The notes beneath the pieces are model-generated. The model made no database searches, had not been told where the DNA came from, and was given only the letters and a program-made list of their open reading frames with translations. A DNA stretch of 64,000 nucleotides from positions 744,001 to 808,000 of the forward strand of contig NZ_QUBQ01000001.1 in the NCBI RefSeq assembly GCF_003388735.1, given 5' to 3'. Every line of letters begins with the position of its first letter. Within the stretch, counting starts at the first letter, position 1. This stretch comes from Paenibacillus paeoniae (GTDB taxonomy: Bacteria > Bacillota > Bacilli > Paenibacillales > Paenibacillaceae). The translations under genes and the position numbers were made by a program. This document shows positions 8,078-17,381 of the stretch, piece by piece.

Positions 8078-10447
8078 TTATTCTACGATTAAGGTACGAG
8101 GAGTGGTAGCCGCAATTAACGAAGATGAGAGCCAAGAGCCTAATGCCGCCGGAACGAGGCTTAAACATGCAGCTATGCCGATTCCTGTCCAATCCAGTGC
8201 CAGCGGCAAGTAGATCATGCCGTAGCCGCTCAGCAGTGATTCGATAGAGCTTGGAAGGATGAAGATTCCAATAATAACGCCGATGATCGCGCCAGCGAAG
8301 GCTATGCTTAGAATACCGCTCAATAGGGATAACCTTATGCGAGATGAGGTCATCCCGATCGTTTTGTAGATGCCGTATGTCTTGCTCTCCTTGCGGATGT
8401 GGATTTTGCAGGTGCTGTAAATAATGATGGCTGATACCGCTATAAACAGCAGCGCAATGAAACCCATCGGCAAGATTAGCAGTCCTGTCGCTTCTTTGGA
8501 TACGGAATCCAGCAGCTGCTTTTGTGTGACAATCGTCACGGTAGACTGGAATCGCTTATTGTAATCAGCGGCGACGTCGTCTACTTGCTCGGGATCGAAT
8601 ACGTTGATGAATGCGTTGTCCGGCTTGAAGCTGGACGCCCCCTTGCCATCAAGGATCGCTTCCGACGAGATGCGCGCCGAATAAGACATATTGGAGATCG
8701 CCTGATAGATGCCGGATACGACAAAGGTTCGTTTTACCCCTTGGATATAGATCTCTGCGTGTTGGCCGATACCGACATCCAGTTCTTTGGCTACATTGAC
8801 TCCAAGCGCAATTTCGTTGCGCAGCTGTGGGTTATGGCCCTTCAGAGTAGTGAGTCCTGTCTCTTCAAAGCTGCCCTCCAATACACTAATATTGATATTG
8901 ATTGGATTGCCGGATACGACAACTCCGTTGATAGTAGAAAGCCAAGCGAATGATTGTATTCGGTTATCCTGCTCCAGAGCTTCGTCCAGTCCGTCCCGGG
9001 AGAAGGAGGCGGGATTGATGGCGATGGCAGCTATATGTGATGAATCGTATCCCCATTCACCGGCCCGCTGATCCATCGTTGCAACACTGTTAACCAGTAT
9101 ATAGCCGAAGGAAAGCGCTGCTGCCGACACGCATGAGATTATGAAAATAAGCCATGAGCCCTTTTGGTGATTCTGTATATTTTTCCACGCTGTTACTACA
9201 GAAGGAGAGAAGCGGTCGAGCCCAACCCAACCGGCCTGTCTTTTGCTGAAGCGGGCGTTGGAGTCCTCTGACATGCCATAGCGAATAGCCTGCGCAGGCA
9301 TGATACGGCGGGACTTATTGGCCACGACATAGGTGCAGGCGATAACAAGTACAAACACAAGCATTCCGATGGATAGAATGGCGCCTCCTTGGAGTGCAGG
9401 AGCATTCTCCTGCTCCAGTCTCAAGTTGGACAAGGTTCCGTCCATAATATAGCTTGATATGAGACCGCTAAGGGCAAGTCCAGGGATGATAGCTATGATC
9501 GCCAGAAGCGCATATTGGATCATGAATACGGCCAGCGTTCGGTTGGACGTCATGCCCAATGACTTTATAATACCGATGGAGCGATATTGGGTCAGGATGG
9601 CGTCAGATACCGTAAATCCTATTGTAATCAAGGCAATAACCAGCATCGTCGCGCCAAGCGCAATCATCAAGTAGCCAATGAGCTTGTTCAAGATGAGATA
9701 AAAGGAAGACATCTCTTCATAAGTAAGCTTGGTTTCCATATAGGGGCTGCCCAGCCATGCTTCGAATTGCTCCCATAGCTCAGCTCGGTCATTCAAGGAG
9801 TCATATCGAATTCCCAGCATGTAGCTCTCCCCGATATCGCTGGAGAGGTAACGGCTGTAATCGGCCGGGTTCATCCAAATTCTAGAGCTTGTAGAGAACG
9901 GCGCTCCGTAGGGAAGATCGATAACAATTGCACTGACGGATAGCTCGAACACTCCGCCGCCGCTCTCGAATTGAAGCCGGTCGCCGACTTTTATGCCCTG
10001 TTTGTTCGCTAGGGATGAAGACAGCCAGATGTTGCCCGCAGAGGGCTGCTCCTTATTTTCGCCTTTCACAACTAATAGCTGATCGACCTCAAGGGTTATT
10101 TCAGGCGTATGCATCAGATAGACGAAGACGTTGGAGATGATGCTTCCGTCCTTGGACACCTTGCTTATCGTTTGATAGGGCAGCAGCGGCGTCGTGTCTA
10201 CGCCCTCTTGCTTCGACCACCAATTCTGAATGTCGGCAGGAGAATGAATGCCTTGATCAAGCAATAACAGCTCATGCGAGCCATGTGTTCTGTCATGCAT
10301 ATCCAGGAAAGCGTTGTCTGTATTCGAGAGCAGGATAATCGAAGTCGACATCAGCAGCGTAGAAAGCATAATGAGAAGAATGGTTAGAATGTTTTGCAGT
10401 TTTTTTCGTTTGAGCTGGGCTAAGCCAAGCATATAGAGGGCCGTCAT
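8078..10447 (-). CDS. FtsX/MacB-type ABC transporter permease
   Basis: A 789-residue integral membrane protein with one N-terminal helix (about 15-35), a large extracytoplasmic domain, a three-helix FtsX block (about 255-375), a further helix near 425, a second extracytoplasmic domain, and a second FtsX block (about 665-780). This duplicated FtsX layout is typical of permeases that export or remove peptides and lipids, including antimicrobial peptide detoxification modules. Start 10447 lies four bases after the ATPase stop and has GGGGGAATAGCAGG upstream; the longer start at 10468 overlaps the ATPase. It is translated with the ATPase gene and lies downstream of a two-component system, which suggests stress-induced expression. 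Confidence 0.85.
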   Translation of the reverse strand: MTALYMLGLAQLKRKKLQNILTILLIMLSTLLMSTSIILLSNTDNAFLDMHDRTHGSHELLLLDQGIHSPADIQNWWSKQEGVDTTPLLPYQTISKVSKDGSIISNVFVYLMHTPEITLEVDQLLVVKGENKEQPSAGNIWLSSSLANKQGIKVGDRLQFESGGGVFELSVSAIVIDLPYGAPFSTSSRIWMNPADYSRYLSSDIGESYMLGIRYDSLNDRAELWEQFEAWLGSPYMETKLTYEEMSSFYLILNKLIGYLMIALGATMLVIALITIGFTVSDAILTQYRSIGIIKSLGMTSNRTLAVFMIQYALLAIIAIIPGLALSGLISSYIMDGTLSNLRLEQENAPALQGGAILSIGMLVFVLVIACTYVVANKSRRIMPAQAIRYGMSEDSNARFSKRQAGWVGLDRFSPSVVTAWKNIQNHQKGSWLIFIISCVSAAALSFGYILVNSVATMDQRAGEWGYDSSHIAAIAINPASFSRDGLDEALEQDNRIQSFAWLSTINGVVVSGNPININISVLEGSFEETGLTTLKGHNPQLRNEIALGVNVAKELDVGIGQHAEIYIQGVKRTFVVSGIYQAISNMSYSARISSEAILDGKGASSFKPDNAFINVFDPEQVDDVAADYNKRFQSTVTIVTQKQLLDSVSKEATGLLILPMGFIALLFIAVSAIIIYSTCKIHIRKESKTYGIYKTIGMTSSRIRLSLLSGILSIAFAGAIIGVIIGIFILPSSIESLLSGYGMIYLPLALDWTGIGIAACLSLVPAALGSWLSSSLIAATTPRTLIVE

Positions 10448-10451
10448 CCTG

Positions 10452-11207
10452 CTATTCCCCCGATACATAAGAGAAAATCAGATTTTCGCGATGGGCCATA
10501 TCCGCAGGCTCATACTTGCCTAGCTCCAACAAACCGCCTATTTTGCCATCCCGGATGTAGACGAACCGATCAGCTCGGCATGCCGCCTTGATGTCATGAG
10601 TTACCATCACGATGGACTGTCCCTGACGATTCAGCTCTGTCAGCATATCCAGCACGGCGACGCCTTGGGCATAATTCAGGCTGCCCGTCGGCTCATCGGC
10701 GAACAGAAGCTCAGGTTCATTGATTAGCGCCCGTGCAATGGCTGCCCGTTGCTGTTGTCCGCCCGAGGTATGCGCTGGAAGACGTTTCTGCTGCTCTTCA
10801 ATACCCATAGCTTTCAGCAAGGAAAGTGCCCTGCTTTTGACAACGGATTTCGCTTTCCCGGCTACATAACCCGGCAGAGCGACATTATCGATGAACGTAA
10901 GGTCGGGCACCAGATTAATGCTTTGGTAGATATAGCCGATATGCAGGGCTCTGAATTTGGCCAGTTGCTTCTCGTTGTATTGATCAATACGTTCTCCTTT
11001 GAAGCACACTTCTCCCGCCGTCACCTGGTCGAGTCCACTCAGCAGATAGAGCAGAGTGGACTTGCCTGATCCTGAGTTGCCCATAATAACGGTAAAGTCT
11101 CCTTCATAGATGTCAATGTCCAGATTGCGAATGGCATGATAGCTCTCCTTGCCTGTCGTATACGTCTTACATAAATGGGATGCTTGTATGATTGCTTGCT
11201 TGGTCAA
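10452..11207 (-). CDS. ABC transporter ATP-binding protein (MacB/LolD type)
   Basis: A 251-residue nucleotide-binding subunit. Walker A is GNSGSGKST, the signature loop TSGGQQQR, and Walker B LLFADEPTGSL with the SLNYAQG stretch typical of MacB/LolD/BceA ATPases. The start is TTG, preceded by GGAGGGTTAATCG. It energises the FtsX permease encoded directly downstream. It follows the histidine kinase gene by 80 bases on the same strand. Confidence 0.88.
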   Translation of the reverse strand: MTKQAIIQASHLCKTYTTGKESYHAIRNLDIDIYEGDFTVIMGNSGSGKSTLLYLLSGLDQVTAGEVCFKGERIDQYNEKQLAKFRALHIGYIYQSINLVPDLTFIDNVALPGYVAGKAKSVVKSRALSLLKAMGIEEQQKRLPAHTSGGQQQRAAIARALINEPELLFADEPTGSLNYAQGVAVLDMLTELNRQGQSIVMVTHDIKAACRADRFVYIRDGKIGGLLELGKYEPADMAHRENLIFSYVSGE

Positions 11208-11287
11208 CGATTAACCCTCCTAAGTGGTGATAAAGTCAGTATAGAGAGCAAACGTGAATATCCCCTTATCAAATTATGAATAAATCC

Positions 11288-12709
11288 TTACAGAACCGGA
11301 ATGGTGAAGGTGAAGCGTGTGCCTTCCCCTTTGACACTGCGGAAGGAGATCGTACCGTTGTGCGCCTCCACAATATGTTTGCAAATTGATAGACCGAGAC
11401 CAGAGCCCTGGGTCGGATGTACGGATACAACTCCATTGGACTGGCCTTGATAATAGCGTTCGAAGACGAAAGGCATATCTGCCGGAGAGATGCCCTCGCC
11501 CGTATCCGTGATCGTGACAATCAAATCATCCGACGTATGTTCAATATTGATCATAATGGCATCACTGGATGTCGTGTGCTTCAGTGCGTTCATGACCAGA
11601 TTGCCAACCACTTGCTCCAGCCGCTGAGGGTCTGCTGCGATGAGCACATCCGGAATCGTATCGGGCTCCTGGAATGTTATTCCGATAGAGCGTGCATAAT
11701 GGGCCATCGGCTTTATGATGTCTTCCAGTAATACACGGCTATATTGCTCGGTTCGATGAACGGAAATTTGCCCTAGATCTTGAAGCGCGTGCAGTAATAA
11801 GTCTTCGGTTAATCGCGACATTTTGTCCGTATTCGTCTTCATGACTTCAATATAAGACATAATCGACTCTATGTCTGGACACACGCCTGCCTGAATGGCT
11901 TCAATATAGGCTTTCACAGTAGCCAGCGGTGTTTTGAGATCATGTGAGATGTTCGTAATGAGCTCTTTCCGAGAGCGATCCTGCTCCATTCTTTTTGTAT
12001 TCAGATGTTTAATTTCCGCTCTCATTTGATCAAAAACCGCATAAAGCTCCCCGATCTCATCCAGCCTGTCATGTTCTGCCCTTTGTCCGTAATTGCCCTT
12101 CAAGATTTGCTCGGAATGTTCTCTAAGCCTCAGCAGCGGCTTCATCAGATGATTACGGGTTTTCCAGGCGATAAGAATGAGCAAACCAGCCAGCGCAAGG
12201 ACGATAACAACTGGAGGGATGCCAGCGAGCCAAGAAGGAGCGGGGATGGCGGAGGTTAAGGAGTGACGGGACATCGTAAAGATGGCATTGCCGATCTGAC
12301 TATTCTCTCGTTCACCCACGATAGGATACGCCATGGTGTACCGATCGGATGTCTCATGGCTTAGAAGCCGATCGTATTGCAGCAAGATGCGCGGATTGTA
12401 CGAAGAGCGCGCCTTGCCCGAGGAATCGAACCATACGGTACCGTCCAGTGCAAGGACGAGCACCTCTACTTCTTTGCTTTGGCCCAGCTTTCTAAGCGAC
12501 TCATCATGGTTGCCGGATGCCAGCTCATGCGTGTGACGTTCCAAATATAGCAGTATTTCGTTCACTTTCACCCTGGCAGCTTGCGCAAGTGCATCCTGCT
12601 CCCGGTTCAGGGATTGCTTGTTGCCCGATAGCATTGAAAAAATCATTGCTCCTAGCAGCAGCAAGCATAAGAGGGAGGCAGCCAGCCACTTCGTCGTCCA
12701 CTGATTCAT
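11288..12709 (-). CDS. Sensor histidine kinase
   Basis: A 473-residue two-pass membrane kinase. Helix 1 spans about 8-27, an extracytoplasmic sensor domain about 28-160, helix 2 about 161-183, then HAMP (about 184-236). The HisKA box is ITNISHDLKTPL with the phospho-accepting His256, and the HATPase domain has N box, GEGISP and GSGLGLSI. The 130-residue external domain argues against the short-loop BceS/intramembrane type, so it probably binds a ligand outside the membrane. It pairs with the response regulator 27 bases upstream and precedes the ABC genes. Confidence 0.9.
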   Translation of the reverse strand: MNQWTTKWLAASLLCLLLLGAMIFSMLSGNKQSLNREQDALAQAARVKVNEILLYLERHTHELASGNHDESLRKLGQSKEVEVLVLALDGTVWFDSSGKARSSYNPRILLQYDRLLSHETSDRYTMAYPIVGERENSQIGNAIFTMSRHSLTSAIPAPSWLAGIPPVVIVLALAGLLILIAWKTRNHLMKPLLRLREHSEQILKGNYGQRAEHDRLDEIGELYAVFDQMRAEIKHLNTKRMEQDRSRKELITNISHDLKTPLATVKAYIEAIQAGVCPDIESIMSYIEVMKTNTDKMSRLTEDLLLHALQDLGQISVHRTEQYSRVLLEDIIKPMAHYARSIGITFQEPDTIPDVLIAADPQRLEQVVGNLVMNALKHTTSSDAIMINIEHTSDDLIVTITDTGEGISPADMPFVFERYYQGQSNGVVSVHPTQGSGLGLSICKHIVEAHNGTISFRSVKGEGTRFTFTIPVL

Positions 12710-12736
12710 CTCATTCTGACTCCTCTATCCCGAATC

Positions 12737-13444
12737 TTAATGATCATGGGTTTCATTAAATTTGTACCCTACGCCCCAGACGGTTTTGAGCAGCCTCGGT
12801 GAGGAAGGGTCCTTCTCCAGCTTTTCTCTTAATCTGCGTATGTACACCGTCACCGTATTTTCATCGCCGTAAGCGTCATATCCCCATACGGCATCCAGCA
12901 GCTGTTTTTTGGAAAACACTTGATTGCGATTCTTGATGAGGTGATAGAGCAGCTCGAACTCCTTGGCGGACAAGGCCACTTCTTGCTCATGCAGCATGGT
13001 GCGGTAAGATTTGCGGTCAATCGTTATCGGACCAGCTTGGAGGGCGCTGCTGGCGGTCTGCTTCGGCGGTATGCTGTCGTATCTTCGGAAGTGCGCCTGA
13101 ATACGGGCAACCAATTCACTCAGCGAGAAGGGCTTGGTCATATAATCGTCCGCTCCAAAGCCAAGTCCTAATACCTTGTCCGTATTGCTGTCCCGAGCGC
13201 TCAGTATAAGAATGGGCACCTGACTGTTCTCACGTATTCGGCGGCAAAGCTCAATACCGTCAATATCAGGCAGCATAATGTCGAGAACGACGTAATCATA
13301 AGAGGACTTGGCCAGCATGAGCATCCCGTCAACGCCATTGTCTGCCGTGTCGGCGGCAAAGCCTTGCTTGACCAGATAGTCCTTTAGCACGCGAGAAATA
13401 TCTTGCTCGTCCTCGATAATTAATATCGCTTTAGCCGGATTCAC
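12737..13444 (-). CDS. OmpR-family response regulator
   Basis: A 235-residue regulator with receiver domain (1-118) and winged-helix DNA-binding domain (about 135-233). Asp55 in VVLDIMLPD is the phosphorylation site, Glu11 and Asp12 the acidic pocket, and the lysine in MTKPFS completes the site. The DNA-binding part has the OmpR pattern VTVYIRRLREKLE. The GTG start at 13444 gives the normal family length; the longer frame to 13528 adds an unrelated leader. It is the first gene of the order regulator, kinase, ATPase, permease, so it probably controls the ABC genes. Confidence 0.88.
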   Translation of the reverse strand: MNPAKAILIIEDEQDISRVLKDYLVKQGFAADTADNGVDGMLMLAKSSYDYVVLDIMLPDIDGIELCRRIRENSQVPILILSARDSNTDKVLGLGFGADDYMTKPFSLSELVARIQAHFRRYDSIPPKQTASSALQAGPITIDRKSYRTMLHEQEVALSAKEFELLYHLIKNRNQVFSKKQLLDAVWGYDAYGDENTVTVYIRRLREKLEKDPSSPRLLKTVWGVGYKFNETHDH

Positions 13445-13606
13445 GGGTAAAAACCCCCATATTCGTTGTATATTTTCTAATCGAGTATATCCCGATACCA
13501 ATAGATCGACAAGCAAAAGGGGAGACATAATCGGATTAGCAGAGCATGAATGCTGAATGAGTGATGCGAGGAAACTTTAATCGTAAAGCACTAAAAAAGT
13601 TCCCTA

Positions 13607-13635
13607 TTTACAATCCTAATGTCTTAGTGTACTAT
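13607..13635 (+). promoter_or_regulatory. Promoter of the GntR-controlled ABC operon
   Basis: TTTACA (13607-13612) and TACTAT (13630-13635) have a 17-base spacer. The -10 element is overlapped by the inverted-repeat operator at 13624-13651. Confidence 0.6.
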
Positions 13636-13651
13636 TCAGATATAACACTAA
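13624..13651. promoter_or_regulatory. YtrA-type GntR operator
   Basis: TTAGTGT (13624-13630) and ACACTAA (13645-13651) form a perfect inverted repeat with a 14-base spacer. This closely resembles the AGTGTA/TACACT operators of YtrA-subfamily GntR repressors. The operon it precedes encodes such a repressor (15452-15838), so autorepression is the simple reading. Occupancy would block the -10 region. Confidence 0.6.
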
Positions 13652-13694
13652 TACGCTAATACAAAGAGAATACATTGGGGAGTGGAGGAAACAC

Positions 13695-14657
13695 ATGAAT
13701 ACGGTGAAAAACACGCAAGGACAAGGGACGGCCGTTCTTCAGCTAAACGGAGTTACGAAGCGGATCGGCAGTAAGACGTTGGTTAACGGCTTGTCTTTCG
13801 AGGTTACGAAGGGTGAGATAGTCGGACTGCTCGGACCTAACGGAGCCGGTAAGACCACGACTATCCGCATGATTGTAGGTTTGATCAGCATGTCAGAGGG
13901 AGACGTTCATATTGGCGGACATAGCGTCCGTACCGATTTTGAGCGTGCGATCAAGCATGTGGGCGGTATTATCGAGAATCCGGAGTTTTATCCCTATATG
14001 ACTGGCATGGACAATTTGAAACAATACGCCAGAATGTCAGAGGGCGTGACGGAAGCCCGCATTCACGAAGTAACGAAGCTGGTAGGTCTGCAGAATGCAT
14101 TAGACAAGAGAGTCAAAGCGTATTCGCTCGGCATGCGGCAGCGTCTCGGCATCGCACAGGCGCTTCTGCACCGGCCATCGGTACTTATTCTGGATGAGCC
14201 AACGAATGGACTTGATCCCGCTGGTATTCGCGAGATGCGCGATTACATGAAAAGCATAGCTCAGAAGGAAGGAATCGCCATTCTCGTCTCCAGTCATTTG
14301 CTCTCCGAGATGGAGCTCATGTGCAGCAGGGTTGTTGTTATTCAAGAGGGCAAGCTGGTTACGGTAAGGTCGATCGGAGGCGTGCAGGAGCAGGACAGCA
14401 CACTTGTCAGTCTTGCGCTGCAAGTATCGGATACGGAACTTGCGAGACGCGTACTGAAGGGGCTACAAGTGGAGAGCTTGCAAGGAATTGAAGAGGCGGG
14501 AGCAGATCGGATTACGCTGTCGCTCCGTCATGAGGATACACCGGGGATTGTAGCTGCGCTGACCGCTGGCGGCGTCGGAATCTATCGAATTGAAGAGCAG
14601 AAAGCGACACTTGAAGATGAATTCCTGAAATGGACGGAGGGGAACCGAATTGCGTAA
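13695..14657 (+). CDS. ABC transporter ATP-binding protein (BcrA/drug-efflux type)
   Basis: A 320-residue ATPase of the DrrA/BcrA group. Walker A is GPNGAGKTT, the signature YSLGMRQRLGIAQALL, and Walker B LILDEPTNGLDPAGI with an SSHLLSE switch. The C-terminal 90 residues form the extra regulatory domain common in this group. GGAGTGGAGG precedes the start. It is the first gene of a five-gene operon and overlaps the permease gene by eight bases. The likely role is export of, or protection from, a peptide or cell-wall-active compound; the substrate is unknown. Confidence 0.87.
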   Translation: MNTVKNTQGQGTAVLQLNGVTKRIGSKTLVNGLSFEVTKGEIVGLLGPNGAGKTTTIRMIVGLISMSEGDVHIGGHSVRTDFERAIKHVGGIIENPEFYPYMTGMDNLKQYARMSEGVTEARIHEVTKLVGLQNALDKRVKAYSLGMRQRLGIAQALLHRPSVLILDEPTNGLDPAGIREMRDYMKSIAQKEGIAILVSSHLLSEMELMCSRVVVIQEGKLVTVRSIGGVQEQDSTLVSLALQVSDTELARRVLKGLQVESLQGIEEAGADRITLSLRHEDTPGIVAALTAGGVGIYRIEEQKATLEDEFLKWTEGNRIA

Positions 14658-15411
14658 TTTTGGAGCATTGCTAACGAATGAATGGATTAAGCTGTATAAG
14701 AAAAAATCGTTTTATGTGTACTTTGCCCTAATGGCGATCTTTATTGGAATTTGCGGATTTTTTACTCACCGATACCCGATGGAAGGGCTGAATAGCGCGC
14801 TCGACTTTGTTGCGGTATACGGCTCGATGATGGGTGCTGGACAAATCTTGCCAATGATTGCTATCATTGCAATTGCCAACGTTGTACCGTCCGAGTTCCG
14901 TATGGGTACAATCAAGCTGCTGCTCATTCGTGCGCAGAGCCGTTCGAAAATATTGGCATCCAAGTATGCCGTAACTCTGTTGTTCTCCCTCGTACTGATC
15001 GTTGCTATGCTGGCGATGGCATTTATTGCAGGCATCATCGTATTTGGCTTCGGAGGAGGAGACGCAAAGACATGGTCCCTCATTGGCGAAAACACCTTAT
15101 ATATGGTGGTGTATACGGTCGCCTTCGTTACATTAACTTTCATGGTCGGGGTAGTGACTAAATCGAGCGGCGCAACGGTCGGTATCGCTATGTTCTGCAT
15201 CATGGCGGGCGGGATATTGTCGATGCTGGTGAACCGGTACGCTTTCATCAAATACACGCTGTTCCCGAACGTGGATCTGTCCGTCTATATGAACGGCGGA
15301 ACGATGCCGCAAGGCATGACGCTTCCGTTCTCGGTATCGGTCATAGCCGTCTATATTGTAGTGTTCTTGCTTGCAAGTTTCTTCATCTTTAGAAAACGCG
15401 ATGTGTCCTAG
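14650..15411 (+). CDS. ABC-2 type permease
   Basis: A 253-residue membrane protein with six predicted helices, starting with WIKLYKKKSFYVYFALMAIF and ending in a helix before FRKRDVS. It reads like the BcrB/NatB type of permease that pairs with the preceding ATPase. The TTG start overlaps the end of the ATPase gene, which supports coupled translation. Confidence 0.85.
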   Translation: MRNFGALLTNEWIKLYKKKSFYVYFALMAIFIGICGFFTHRYPMEGLNSALDFVAVYGSMMGAGQILPMIAIIAIANVVPSEFRMGTIKLLLIRAQSRSKILASKYAVTLLFSLVLIVAMLAMAFIAGIIVFGFGGGDAKTWSLIGENTLYMVVYTVAFVTLTFMVGVVTKSSGATVGIAMFCIMAGGILSMLVNRYAFIKYTLFPNVDLSVYMNGGTMPQGMTLPFSVSVIAVYIVVFLLASFFIFRKRDVS

Positions 15412-15451
15412 TATTATGAGTCAGGGCATCGTAAAAGGAGCATGGCCCATT

Positions 15452-15838
15452 GTGACTATCGAGTTCGATAATAATGCCCCCATCTACATCCAGATCATGG
15501 ATTACATCAAGAAGCAGATCGTCATCGGAAAGATGGGTCCCGGGGACAAGATTGAATCCGTGCGGGACCTGGCTGCCGAATTGCAGATTAACCCCAATAC
15601 GATTCAGCGCACCTTCCAGGAGCTTGAGCGGGAAGGCATCGTAGAAACGAAGCGCGGCCTTGGCCGCTACGTAACGGATGAGGAGTCGACAATCATGCAA
15701 ATGAAAAAAGAAATGGCATCGGAGCTGCTGGGCCGTTTCGTCAGCGGGATGAGAGAATTAGGCTTTGTGGAGGGCGATATTGTTGCGCTCGTAGAAGGCG
15801 CCGTGCATTCGGATAAGATAGATAAGGAGGAAGCGTAA
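15452..15838 (+). CDS. GntR-family transcriptional regulator, YtrA subfamily
   Basis: A 128-residue short GntR repressor. The winged helix (about 10-78) opens with APIYIQIMDYIKKQIVIGK and contains the recognition part LAAELQINPNTIQRTFQELEREGI. The C-terminal stretch is only about 50 residues, which is the mark of the YtrA subfamily. The GTG at 15452 is chosen because it gives the usual length and follows AAGGAG. It lies between the two ATPase/permease sets and probably represses the whole operon through the operator at 13624-13651. Confidence 0.85.
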   Translation: MTIEFDNNAPIYIQIMDYIKKQIVIGKMGPGDKIESVRDLAAELQINPNTIQRTFQELEREGIVETKRGLGRYVTDEESTIMQMKKEMASELLGRFVSGMRELGFVEGDIVALVEGAVHSDKIDKEEA

Positions 15839-15839
15839 G

Positions 15840-16538
15840 ATGGATCCAGTATTAGAGATGCAAGCCGTAGGCAAACGATATGGTTCCAAGTCGGCTCTTG
15901 AGAATATCTCATTCAAAGCAGAAGCCGGCCGCATTATCGGTCTGCTGGGCAGCAACGGGAGCGGCAAGACGACAATTATGAACATCGCTTCCGGTATTGT
16001 GTCTCCGAATTCCGGCCAAGCGCGGATATGCGGTGAGCCTGTCGGAGTACAGTCCAAAGCGATGACTTCGTTTATGCCGGATAAACCGCTCACGGAATCC
16101 TGGATGCGTATCCGCGACGCTATTGCTTTCTATCATGATTTCTATGCCGACTTCGATATGGTCAAGGCGCAAGATATGATTGCCTTCATGGGGCTTCAAG
16201 GACGCGACAAAATAACGTCGTTGTCCAAGGGGATGAACGAGCGGCTTCAGCTGACGCTAGCCCTCTCCCGCAACGCCAAGCTGTATCTGCTTGACGAGCC
16301 GATCGGCGGCGTAGATCCCGTCGCACGGGAGAAAATTCTGGATGCTATCCTCCAATATTACAATGAGAATAGTTGCCTGATCATCTCGACGCATCTTGTC
16401 ACAGATATAGAGAGAATTTTTGATGAAGTCATCTTCGTCAAAAACGGACAGCTTGCCCTGCATGAAGAAGTGGACCAATTACGGATGACGCATGGCAAGA
16501 GCGTCGTTGACCTGTTTAAAGAGGTGTATGCGCAATGA
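15840..16538 (+). CDS. ABC transporter ATP-binding protein
   Basis: A 232-residue ATPase. Walker A is GSNGSGKTT, the signature LSKGMNERLQLTLAL (the usual SGG replaced by SKG), and Walker B LYLLDEPIGGVDP with an STHLVTD switch. The SKG signature and short length match the YtrB-like subunits found beside YtrA regulators. AAGGAGG lies nine bases before the start. It is the partner of the membrane protein that overlaps its end. Confidence 0.87.
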   Translation: MDPVLEMQAVGKRYGSKSALENISFKAEAGRIIGLLGSNGSGKTTIMNIASGIVSPNSGQARICGEPVGVQSKAMTSFMPDKPLTESWMRIRDAIAFYHDFYADFDMVKAQDMIAFMGLQGRDKITSLSKGMNERLQLTLALSRNAKLYLLDEPIGGVDPVAREKILDAILQYYNENSCLIISTHLVTDIERIFDEVIFVKNGQLALHEEVDQLRMTHGKSVVDLFKEVYAQ

Positions 16539-17299
16539 TCAAGCTGCTGAAATACGATTGGAAGCGGAATGCCACTACGACGTTGGCGGGACTTCTCATT
16601 TTGCTGGTAGCGCAACTTATCATCACCACGATAGGGTGGAGAAACGGATGGAATCCGCAAGCAGTCATTGTCATCGCATTCATGTTGTTTCTCTTTAGCG
16701 GTTTCCTCATTTTCCTAGTGGCCTGCCAGACGTTCCATGCGAACATGAAAGCCTATAGCCGACGGTTGCTACCGCTCCCGACGATTTATACGATCGTTTC
16801 TCCACTCGTACTGATGTTCGGATTAACTTTTGCATTGTTTTTGCTATGCGCGGCATATGATGCGGTGTTCTCACTCTTGTATGACAAAATATCGTTATTG
16901 CAGGCGGTAACAGAAATTTTGACGGTTGGGGAAGCAGCGACCATCATTGGCATGGGATTATGGGGTTCATTATTTACGACGCTGATTATTTTCTTCAGCA
17001 TAGCGTTCTCCCGAATTGTGGAGGGCAGGGGAGGAACGTTCCTCGGTATTGCGGTATGTATTGCCATATTTAGTCTTATTCCTTGGATTGAAGACCTTTT
17101 TGTAATGAGAAGCGGTGCTGACTCTCTCTCGTACGGCATGATCCATCTCATTAAATCGGATTCCGGCGATGGAACTGCGTCCTTGACATTCGGCAGCTTT
17201 AACTCGTTGGAATGGGTCGCGCTGGCATTTGAGATCGGGGTAGCCATTAGTCTGATTTATGGTACTATCTATCTGATTGAGCGTAGAATCAAACTATAG
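16535..17299 (+). CDS. Membrane protein, probable permease of the YtrA operon
   Basis: A 254-residue protein with about six hydrophobic helices. It starts at an ATGA overlap with the preceding ATPase gene, so the two are translationally coupled. It shows no strong family motif of its own; its role as a permease is inferred from topology and position. It ends the operon. Confidence 0.75.
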   Translation: MIKLLKYDWKRNATTTLAGLLILLVAQLIITTIGWRNGWNPQAVIVIAFMLFLFSGFLIFLVACQTFHANMKAYSRRLLPLPTIYTIVSPLVLMFGLTFALFLLCAAYDAVFSLLYDKISLLQAVTEILTVGEAATIIGMGLWGSLFTTLIIFFSIAFSRIVEGRGGTFLGIAVCIAIFSLIPWIEDLFVMRSGADSLSYGMIHLIKSDSGDGTASLTFGSFNSLEWVALAFEIGVAISLIYGTIYLIERRIKL

Positions 17300-17381
17300 T
17301 TGGATAACGGGATAGCATTGTCCACTTCCTTGGGCTATAATACAAGCTGAAAATGAATATATGTCAAGGGAGAGGGACAGC

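Noticed and set aside
14766..15257. 163-codon minus-strand frame
   Set aside because: Opposite a membrane permease gene with clear helices and operon context; a shadow frame.
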